From an uncultured Collinsella sp. (GTDB lineage Bacteria; Actinomycetota; Coriobacteriia; Coriobacteriales; Coriobacteriaceae): a DNA stretch of 10,573 bases. The first letter of the stretch is position 1. Every line of letters begins with the position of its first letter. The stretch is from assembly GCA_900547125.1 (NCBI GenBank), contig URFU01000080.1, forward strand, positions 1 through 10,573, given 5' to 3'. The notes below the pieces were generated by a model that saw only the letters and a program-made list of their open reading frames with translations, made no database searches and was not told the origin of the DNA. The position numbers and the translations under genes were made by a program. Below, piece after piece: positions 6,012 to 10,573 of this stretch.

Positions 6012-6219
6012 GTTGCTATGGGGGAGGGGCGTGTCGAGAACTTCTGTAGGACCTTTGGGCAGGTTGTGAAGGGGGTACGTTCACAGGCGGCAACCGACCG
6101 TCTGCTCGGTTCGATGCGGTTGATGGGCGTTCGGATGGTACTCTAGTCGGGCTTCGAAACAGAAGTGACACATATGGAGCGCTTTAATAAATTGTAGCGT
6201 TTCAATAAACAGCTTTTTG

Positions 6220-6253
6220 TTTAACTGCAGCTAAAACTCTGTTACGATGCAGT
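6220..6253 (+). promoter_or_regulatory. Candidate ndk promoter with flanking inverted repeat
   Basis: TTTAAC (6220-6225) and TACGAT (6243-6248) are 17 bases apart in an AT-rich patch and would start RNA about 55 bases before ndk. ACTGCA (6224-6229) and TGCAGT (6248-6253) form an inverted repeat spanning the promoter core, possibly an operator. Both calls rest on hexamer similarity only. Confidence 0.4.
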
Positions 6254-6311
6254 CCAGGCGGGTGCCGGAATGGGACTTGGGCACGCGCGAACCTACTTGA
6301 AAGGCTACTTT

Positions 6312-6716
6312 ATGGCTATCGAGAAGACCTTCATCATGATTAAGCCCGACGCGGTGCGCGATCGCAAGATCGGCGAGATTGTTGCTCGCATCGAGCGCAG
6401 CGGCCTTGTCATCGAGCGCATGGAGATGACCAAGCTCGAGCGCGCTACCGTCGAGGAGCACTACGCCCATCTGGCCGACAAGCCCTTCTTTGGCGGTCTC
6501 TGTGACTTTATGACGAGCGGTCCGGTCGTCAAGATGGTCGTTTCCGGTCTCTCCGCTGTCTCCAAGATGCGCACCCTAATGGGCGCTACCAACCCGCTTG
6601 ATGCTGCTCCCGGCACCATTCGCGGCGACTTCGCTGTCGATGTCAACGCCAACGTGATCCACGGTTCCGACTGCTTGGAGAACGCCGAGATCGAGATCAA
6701 GCGCTTCTTTGGCTAA
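6312..6716 (+). CDS. ndk: Nucleoside diphosphate kinase
   Basis: A 134-residue enzyme, slightly shorter than the common 136-143 but complete. It transfers the gamma phosphate of ATP to nucleoside diphosphates through a phospho-histidine and so balances NTP and dNTP pools. The active-site His117 is in NVIHGSD (114-120). The other nucleotide-binding residues fall at the family's standard positions: Lys11, Tyr51, Arg87, Thr93, Arg104 and Asn114. The common HGSDS is HGSDC here. Start ATG 6312 has GAAAGG (6299-6304) seven bases upstream and gives the usual MAIEKTFIMIKPDAV; a longer in-frame start at 6270 has no support. It appears monocistronic, with its own promoter region and a strong terminator, and is convergent with rpiB. 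Confidence 0.98.
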   Translation: MAIEKTFIMIKPDAVRDRKIGEIVARIERSGLVIERMEMTKLERATVEEHYAHLADKPFFGGLCDFMTSGPVVKMVVSGLSAVSKMRTLMGATNPLDAAPGTIRGDFAVDVNANVIHGSDCLENAEIEIKRFFG

Positions 6717-6718
6717 AC

Positions 6719-6790
6719 CAGCTTTGACTCCTTAAAGCTGTTAGCGTGTGGCTTGGGCGCCGCGGAACTCCATCCGCGGCGCCCTTTTTA
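6719..6790 (+). terminator. Intrinsic terminator of ndk (tandem hairpins)
   Basis: The main stem pairs 6755-6766 with 6773-6784 (12 bp, GC-rich) around a 6-nt loop and is followed directly by TTTTT (6785-6789), a textbook intrinsic terminator. A smaller perfect 7-bp hairpin (CAGCTTT 6719-6725 with AAAGCTG 6734-6740) precedes it, beginning three bases after the ndk stop codon. Confidence 0.92.
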
Positions 6791-6827
6791 TTCCAGTAGA
6801 TTTTTGGTAACCGCTTAGAAATCCACT

Positions 6828-6866
6828 AAAGAGCCCCCGTCCGGATGTTTCTTCCGGGCGGGGGCT
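6828..6866 (-). terminator. Terminator of rpiB
   Basis: Bases 6832-6845 pair with 6853-6866, 14 bp with one G-T wobble and a 7-nt loop. Read on the minus strand, the hairpin is followed by CTTTAG. It lies 27 bases beyond the rpiB stop codon and is separate from the ndk terminator, so each convergent gene has its own. Confidence 0.75.
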
Positions 6867-6893
6867 GGCGTTAGCGTATGGCTTTGTAGGTCT

Positions 6894-7361
6894 TTAGGCC
6901 TCGTCGACGACCTTGAGGCCGCGCGTGTGGTCGATCTCGTTGAGGAGGTTAACGCGACGCTCGTGGCGGCCGCCCTCAAACTCGGCGTCGAGCCACTCGT
7001 CGACGATCATCTTGGCGAGCTCGGAGCCCACGACGCGGGCGCCAAAGGCGAGCACGTTGGTATTGTTGTGCATGCGCGAGAGCTTGGCGCTGAAGGGCTC
7101 GGAGCACACGACGGCGCGTACGCCCTCGACCTTGTTGGCAGCCAGGCTAATTCCGACACCGGTGCCACAGATGAGGATGCCCAGGTCGACGTCGCCGTTG
7201 GCAACGGCCTTACCCACCTTGTATCCGGCGATGGGGTAGTCAAAGCTCTCGGAGGTGTCGGTGCCAAAGTTCACGACCTCGCAGCCGCGCTCCTTCAGGT
7301 GCTCGGAGATGATGTTCTTGAGCTCGACGGCGGCATGGTCGTTGCCGATACCAATCTTCAT
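6894..7361 (-). CDS. rpiB: Ribose-5-phosphate isomerase B
   Basis: A 155-residue RpiB/LacA/LacB-family isomerase that interconverts ribose 5-phosphate and ribulose 5-phosphate in the non-oxidative pentose phosphate pathway. Residues known from E. coli RpiB are at matching positions: Asp8-His9 (GNDHA), Cys65 in the CGTGVG loop, His98 in SRMHNN, and Arg132 and Arg136, which bind phosphate. Cys65 places it with the cysteine-type enzymes rather than the mycobacterial glutamate type. ATG at 7361 is preceded by AGAGAGGAA on the minus strand. It is divergent from the cysteine desulfidase gene and convergent with ndk. Galactose-6-phosphate or allose-phosphate isomerase activity cannot be excluded from sequence, but there is no lac- or als-type operon nearby. 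Confidence 0.95.
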   Translation of the reverse strand: MKIGIGNDHAAVELKNIISEHLKERGCEVVNFGTDTSESFDYPIAGYKVGKAVANGDVDLGILICGTGVGISLAANKVEGVRAVVCSEPFSAKLSRMHNNTNVLAFGARVVGSELAKMIVDEWLDAEFEGGRHERRVNLLNEIDHTRGLKVVDEA

Positions 7362-7438
7362 GAGTGGTTCCTCTCTGGTCCGTGCGGCGAGATTGCTAAA
7401 GGTTTTACCGCGTTCGACTGCATGATAGCGCGACTTTT

Positions 7439-7471
7439 GTGTAAACGCTCGTGCGTTTTTTGGTCAAACGC
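7439..7471 (-). promoter_or_regulatory. Candidate rpiB promoter with three AAACGC half-sites
   Basis: On the minus strand TTGACC (complement of 7462-7467) and TTACAC (complement of 7439-7444) are separated by 17 bases. Overlapping them are AAACGC at 7443-7448, its inverted copy GCGTTT at 7453-7458, and a direct copy AAACGC at 7466-7471. This arrangement suggests a repressor or activator site at the promoter. No regulator can be named. Confidence 0.4.
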
Positions 7472-7555
7472 TTTAGCATGCGACAAGACCGGCTTCGCAT
7501 GAATGAATGCCGTCAGATTGCGCTTGAACGCCGTCCGTCGGAACCATGGTTGCGG

Positions 7556-7596
7556 TTTTTGATGCATTGTTATCAAATAAAAGAGCTAACTATTCT
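7556..7596 (+). promoter_or_regulatory. Candidate promoter and operator of cyuA-like gene
   Basis: TTGTTA (7567-7572) and TATTCT (7591-7596) are 18 bases apart in an AT-rich patch 37 bases before the start codon. An inverted repeat, TTTGAT (7558-7563), eight bases, ATCAAA (7572-7577), covers the -35. Its arms resemble FNR/CRP-type half-sites, but the spacing (8) does not fit FNR (4). Hexamer-level evidence only. Confidence 0.35.
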
Positions 7597-7632
7597 TGAG
7601 AGTCCAGCCCGTTATACAAGTAGGAGATACCT

Positions 7633-8952
7633 ATGTCTGCCGATTCCCTTCGTGATACCGCGTTTTGCGATGTTTTGAACCGCGAGCTTGTCTGTGCGCT
7701 CGGCTGCACCGAGCCTATTGCCGTTGCCTATGCAGCGGCGCTGGCGAGCCAGACGCTCGGTTGCGAACCCGATCATATGGATGTTGCCTGCTCGGGCAAC
7801 ATCATCAAGAACGTTAAGAGCGTGACCGTGCCCAACTCGGGCGGTATGCACGGTATTGAAGCGGCGGCCGTGCTGGGTGCCGTGGGCGGCGACGCCAAGA
7901 GCGCGCTCGAGGTGCTCGAGAGCGTTAACGACGAGGACCGTGCTCGCGTGGCCGAGCTCCTCGCCGATGCCGGTTACTGCGATGTGTCGCTTGTCGAGGG
8001 TGTGCCCAACCTCTACATCAAGGTGACTGCCACAGCCGGGGGCCATACCGCAGTCGTCGAGATTACCGACCACCACACCAATGTCACGTGCCATACGCTC
8101 GACGGTATTCCGGTATGCGGCAAGTCGGCGGGGGAGTGTGCCGCCTGCGCCGAGCGCGTTGTGGCCGAGCGTGCGGCAGATAGCGCTGACACGCCCATGT
8201 CGATTGAGTCCATCATCGACTTTATCGAGGACGGCGACATCGATGGTGCTCGCGCTGCCGTTGAGCGTCAGATTGAGCTGAACGGCGCGATCAGCGCCGA
8301 GGGCCTGGCGCACGCTTGGGGTGCCGAGGTTGGCCGCACGCTGCTGGGTGCTCGTGCCGATGACGTCGCCTGCCGTGCCCGCGCCCGTGCGGCCGCCGGG
8401 TCCGACGCCCGCATGAACGGCTGTGCGCTGCCGGTCGCCATTGTGTGCGGCTCGGGCAACCAGGGCATTACCTGCGCACTGCCCGTTATGGAGTATGCCG
8501 AGTACCTGCGCTGCGACCACGATCGCCTGGTGCGCGCCGTGATGCTGTCCGATCTTATCGCCGTGCATATCAAGAGCTATATTGGTGCGCTCTCGGCGTT
8601 TTGCGGTGCTATTTGCGCCGCGTGTGGCGCCGGCGCTGCGATTACCTGGCTGTGCGGTGGCACGCGCGAGCAGATTGGCGCGACGGTTTCGAACACACTC
8701 GGTAACGTGGGCGGTATCGTGTGCGATGGCGCCAAGGCAAGCTGTGCCGCCAAGATTTCCGCTGCCGTTGATGCGGCGATTCTGGGGCACGATATGGCCA
8801 TGCAGGGTCGCGGCTTCCGCGCCGGTGAGGGCCTGATCCAGGATACCGTCGAGCAGACAATCGCCAGCATGGGCTACGTGGGCCGTGTAGGTATGAAAGA
8901 TACCGATGTCGAGATCCTCAACATCATGATCGGCAAAACCCAAGTGTGCTAG
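7633..8952 (+). CDS. cyuA: L-cysteine desulfidase / serine dehydratase alpha-like protein (UPF0597/CyuA family)
   Basis: A 439-residue protein of the UPF0597 (YhaM/CyuA) family, related to the alpha chain of iron-sulfur L-serine dehydratases. Characterised members use an oxygen-sensitive [4Fe-4S] cluster to break L-cysteine into pyruvate, ammonia and sulfide. The N-terminal signature ALGCTEPIAVAYA is present, with Cys25 at the position of the family's conserved cysteine. GSGNQGI (273-279) and the Cys-rich segment FCGAICAACGAGAA (323-336) are in the C-terminal domain. Cys281, 324, 328, 331, 364 and 371 are the candidate cluster ligands; which bind iron is not certain. The chain has 22 cysteines in all. 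ATG 7633 follows AGGAG (7622-7626) at six bases. No cysteine transporter or CyuR-like regulator is adjacent. Its TAG overlaps the TAG of the opposing HAD gene. The substrate (cysteine rather than serine) is inferred from family. Confidence 0.85.
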   Translation: MSADSLRDTAFCDVLNRELVCALGCTEPIAVAYAAALASQTLGCEPDHMDVACSGNIIKNVKSVTVPNSGGMHGIEAAAVLGAVGGDAKSALEVLESVNDEDRARVAELLADAGYCDVSLVEGVPNLYIKVTATAGGHTAVVEITDHHTNVTCHTLDGIPVCGKSAGECAACAERVVAERAADSADTPMSIESIIDFIEDGDIDGARAAVERQIELNGAISAEGLAHAWGAEVGRTLLGARADDVACRARARAAAGSDARMNGCALPVAIVCGSGNQGITCALPVMEYAEYLRCDHDRLVRAVMLSDLIAVHIKSYIGALSAFCGAICAACGAGAAITWLCGGTREQIGATVSNTLGNVGGIVCDGAKASCAAKISAAVDAAILGHDMAMQGRGFRAGEGLIQDTVEQTIASMGYVGRVGMKDTDVEILNIMIGKTQVC

Positions 8953-9707
8953 GACAGTTCGTCGGCTACTTGATGTTCGTAGAAGGCTTCGACTACGGCG
9001 TTGAAATCGCGGGCGAAGTCTTCCATGGTTCCGTGCCAGGTGGCTCGGCCGGGTTTTCCCTGGCCAACATAGGCAGTCTGAATGCCGCAGGCGGGACTGG
9101 GGAAGTCGCGCTTGGGGTCGTTGCCCACCATAAGGACCTCGTGTGGCTCGAGTCCCATCACCTGAAGCTGCTCAAGATAGTAGGTGGCATCGGGCTTGCA
9201 GCGGGTGGTGTTTCCCATGTGCGTGACGAGCTCAAAGGGGGCGTCGGCCAGGTCGCCCCAACCCATGCGGCACTCGATTGCCCCCTGGGGAAAGCTGGGG
9301 TTGGTAAAGAGCGCGCAGCGCAGTCCTGCGTCCTGTACGGCCTGGAGAGCGGCGTGTGCGCCCGGCATGGCGTGGGCGTTGATGACATCGTCGTTCTTGT
9401 ACGGAAGCACTTCGCGGTCGTAGTAGGTAAACGCCTCGTAGATGAGGGGATCGGAAAGGCAGATGCCGCATCGGCGCTCGACCTCGGTGCGGTAAAATTC
9501 AAGATTGGTGCGGTTATCCGTGCCGTTGCGGCGGTTGGCGTTGAGGTCGACCAGGATGGTGCCGAGGCGTGCCATCGTGCCACCGCGGCTGCGGCGTCCG
9601 ATATCCGCGAGCATCGACGAGACATCCTTAAAATAGCGAAGGATGAACGCGTTGAGGTTGATGCTAAGAAGCGTCTCGTCCATATCGAAAACGACTGCTT
9701 TGAGCAC
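8949..9707 (-). CDS. HAD family hydrolase (HAD-IA-like)
   Basis: A 252-residue haloacid-dehalogenase-type phosphatase. Motif I is DMDETLL (nucleophile Asp8, acid/base Asp10), motif II LFTNPS with Thr135, motif III Lys171 in RCKPDATYY, and motif IV GNDPKRDF with Asp197 and Asp201. The helical segment between motifs I and II (about residues 15-110) is a C1-type cap, as in phosphoglycolate phosphatase-like enzymes, so a small phosphorylated metabolite is the likely substrate; it cannot be named. The start is GTG (complement of 9705-9707), preceded on the minus strand by GAGAAAGG at good spacing. The gene is convergent with the cyuA-like gene, and their stop codons share the palindrome CTAG at 8949-8952; no terminator lies between them. 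It differs in subclass from the Cof-type HAD near polA. Confidence 0.92.
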   Translation of the reverse strand: MLKAVVFDMDETLLSINLNAFILRYFKDVSSMLADIGRRSRGGTMARLGTILVDLNANRRNGTDNRTNLEFYRTEVERRCGICLSDPLIYEAFTYYDREVLPYKNDDVINAHAMPGAHAALQAVQDAGLRCALFTNPSFPQGAIECRMGWGDLADAPFELVTHMGNTTRCKPDATYYLEQLQVMGLEPHEVLMVGNDPKRDFPSPACGIQTAYVGQGKPGRATWHGTMEDFARDFNAVVEAFYEHQVADELS

Positions 9708-9861
9708 GCGGGCACCTTTCTCGATAAATCGTTCCAGAATCGTTGCTCCGGATACTTTACCCCAAAGCCGTATGCCTAACTGCCTATCGTCAACTTATGG
9801 AGACGGTCGTCCACAAGATTGCGAAAAAGTCTCCATACGAGTAAAAAATCGCAGTTCACGC

Positions 9862-9890
9862 TTGAAATCGAAATGATTTCCCCGTAACCT
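9862..9890 (+). promoter_or_regulatory. rpsA: Candidate rpsA promoter
   Basis: TTGAAA (-35) and TAACCT (-10, keeping TA...T) are 17 bases apart and would give an rpsA mRNA leader of about 125 nt. An inverted repeat of 6-bp arms (9864-9869, 9875-9880) overlaps the -35. Other AT-rich hexamers downstream (9904-9930) are weaker candidates. Confidence 0.4.
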
Positions 9891-9992
9891 ATACGAACGT
9901 GATTGCATAAGCGTCACATTAGTATCTGTCGGCTCCCGAGTGTTCCTAAACGTTGTGTGCTTGTCGCACCCTTCTGTAGGTCCTAGCAATCG

Positions 9993-10017
9993 GGGCCCCG
10001 TAGTTCGAAAGGGGTCC
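9993..10017 (+). promoter_or_regulatory. rpsA: Hairpin that may mask the rpsA Shine-Dalgarno
   Basis: GGGCCCC (9993-9999) can pair with GGGGTCC (10011-10017), seven pairs with one G-T and an 11-nt loop. This buries the GGGG of the AAAGGGG ribosome site (10008-10014) used by the TTG start. The 5' arm can instead self-pair with another molecule or refold because GGGGCCCC is itself palindromic. A role in control of S1 synthesis is inference. Confidence 0.4.
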
Positions 10018-10021
10018 ACCT

Positions 10022-10573
10022 TTGAGTGAGATTCAGAACTCGTCCATTTTCTCTCTTGACGATGTCAACGAGGAGGAGATGAACAACCTCATCGACGGTA
10101 CGATTACCGACTTTGATGAGGGCGATCTCGTTAACGGCACTGTCGTTAAGATCGAGCATGACGAGGTGCTCGTTGACATCGGATTCAAGTCCGAGGGCGT
10201 TATCCCGGTCCGCGAGCTGTCCATCCGCAAGGACGCTAACCCTGCAGACATCGTTGCACTCGGTGATCCCATCGAGGGTCTGGTTCTCCAGAAGGAGGAC
10301 AAGGACGGTCGTCTGGTCCTGTCCAAGAAGCGTGCTGAGTACGAGCGTGCTTGGAACCGCATCGAGGAGAAGTTCAACTCCGGCGAGAACGTCGAGGGCG
10401 AGGTTATCGAGGTTGTCAAGGGCGGCCTGCTCCTCGACATCGGCCTGCGTGGCTTCCTGCCCGCTTCCCTCGTCGACCTCCGTCGCGTCAAGGACCTCAC
10501 CTCCTACATGGGCACCCGCATCGAGGCCCGCGTCATCGAGATGGACCGCAACCGCAACAACGTCGTCCTCTCC
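10022..10573 (+). CDS. rpsA: 30S ribosomal protein S1, N-terminal part (3' end outside window)
   Basis: The first 184 codons of ribosomal protein S1, which helps the 30S subunit bind and unfold mRNA. The frame runs open to the last base. After an acidic start, S1-type OB-fold repeats follow: repeat 1 at about residues 36-104 (LVNGTVVKIEHDEVLVDIGFKSEG) and repeat 2 from about 123 (NVEGEVIEVVKGGLLLDIGLRGFLP) to beyond the end. An upstream in-frame TAG at 10001 leaves TTG 10022 as the only start that keeps the acidic N-terminus; AAAGGGG lies seven bases before it. A second possible start is ATG 10079 (residue 20), preceded by GAGGAGGAG, which would drop 19 residues but keep both repeats. The strand and position after polA echo the polA-rpsA order of other actinobacteria. 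Confidence 0.95.
   Translation, partial: MSEIQNSSIFSLDDVNEEEMNNLIDGTITDFDEGDLVNGTVVKIEHDEVLVDIGFKSEGVIPVRELSIRKDANPADIVALGDPIEGLVLQKEDKDGRLVLSKKRAEYERAWNRIEEKFNSGENVEGEVIEVVKGGLLLDIGLRGFLPASLVDLRRVKDLTSYMGTRIEARVIEMDRNRNNVVLS

Larger units (their letters stand above)
5930..6311 (+). promoter_or_regulatory. Intergenic region argH-ndk
   Basis: 382 bases without a convincing gene. It begins with the argH terminator and ends with the ndk promoter and ribosome site. The middle (6060-6146) holds small inverted repeats: TGTGAA 6065-6070 with TTCACA 6080-6085 inside a GGTTG/CAACC pair, and ACCGA/TCGGT at about 6093-6110. A 42-codon ORF (6018-6146) has no ribosome site. The GGTTCGA near 6108 resembles a tRNA T-loop, but the surrounding arms do not form a tRNA. 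Confidence 0.5.
9708..10021. promoter_or_regulatory. Divergent region between HAD hydrolase gene and rpsA
   Basis: 314 bases with no convincing gene. From left: the HAD ribosome site; a 9-bp perfect inverted repeat TATGGAGAC (9796-9804) / GTCTCCATA (9829-9837); the inverted repeat GAAATC (9864-9869) / GATTTC (9875-9880); a candidate rpsA promoter, TTGAAA (9862-9867) with TAACCT (9885-9890), spacing 17; then a leader of about 125 nt ending in CGGGGCCCCG (9991-10000) and the rpsA ribosome site. The HAD promoter is not clear. Confidence 0.5.

Noticed and set aside
6093..6125. tRNA-like GGTTCGA T-loop motif
   Set aside because: The flanking bases do not form a T-stem, and no acceptor or anticodon arm can be drawn.
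6018..6146. 42-codon plus-strand ORF between argH and ndk
   Set aside because: No Shine-Dalgarno; it starts just after the argH terminator T-tract, in a region of small inverted repeats.
7451..7678. 75-codon plus-strand ORF overlapping the start of the cyuA-like gene
   Set aside because: No ribosome site, runs through the promoter region and into the coding start of a certain gene in another frame.
7612..8943. 443-codon open frame on the minus strand opposite the cyuA-like gene
   Set aside because: Antisense shadow of a GC-biased gene; His/Ala/Gly-rich low-information protein without motifs.
8946..9779. 277-codon plus-strand frame opposite the second HAD gene
   Set aside because: The minus strand has all four HAD motifs and a good ribosome site; the plus frame has none.
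6041..9980. Shared 10-mer CTTCTGTAGG at 6041-6050 and 9971-9980
   Set aside because: A single 10-base match in a 10-kb window is expected by chance, and the flanks do not match.
10033..10500. 155-codon minus-strand frame within rpsA
   Set aside because: Ser/Arg/Thr-rich complement of the S1 repeats; rpsA is clear on the plus strand.

Overview
The window reads as chromosomal DNA of a GC-rich actinobacterium. The strong GAG/GCC/CTG codon bias, AAAGG-type ribosome binding sites and closeness of several proteins to gut Coriobacteriia suggest Collinsella or a near relative. That assignment comes from pattern recognition, not a database search. The genes are mostly housekeeping and biosynthetic. 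I see no transposase, phage gene, CRISPR array, rRNA or tRNA.

Layout, left to right: the 3' part of polA (DNA polymerase I, + strand) with a clean terminator; a 130-bp element with 34-bp perfect inverted arms; a Cof-type HAD phosphatase gene (- strand); a 554-bp divergent control region holding a 24-codon arginine-rich leader ORF; argG; a strong hairpin; an unannotated 56-codon small ORF; argH; a terminator and a long leader region; ndk; two back-to-back terminators; rpiB (- strand); a divergent promoter region; a cysteine desulfidase / serine-dehydratase-alpha-like gene (cyuA family, + strand); a second HAD hydrolase gene (- strand) whose stop codon interlocks with that of the desulfidase gene; a 314-bp region; and the first 184 codons of rpsA (ribosomal protein S1).

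ArgG and ArgH catalyse the last two steps of arginine synthesis (citrulline + aspartate to argininosuccinate, then arginine + fumarate). No other arg genes and no argR lie here. Ndk, RpiB and the HAD enzymes serve nucleotide, pentose-phosphate and phosphoester metabolism. The cyuA-like enzyme would degrade cysteine to pyruvate, ammonia and sulfide. In many actinobacteria polA and rpsA are neighbours; here about 8.9 kb separates them.

Most worth a second look: (1) the arginine-codon-rich leader ORF with a strong Shine-Dalgarno upstream of argG, a candidate arginine attenuator; (2) the 34-bp-arm palindromic element between polA and the HAD gene; (3) the unrecognised 56-aa ORF between argG and argH; (4) an abrupt glutamate codon switch near the 3' end of polA; and (5) a possible Shine-Dalgarno-sequestering hairpin before the TTG-started rpsA.
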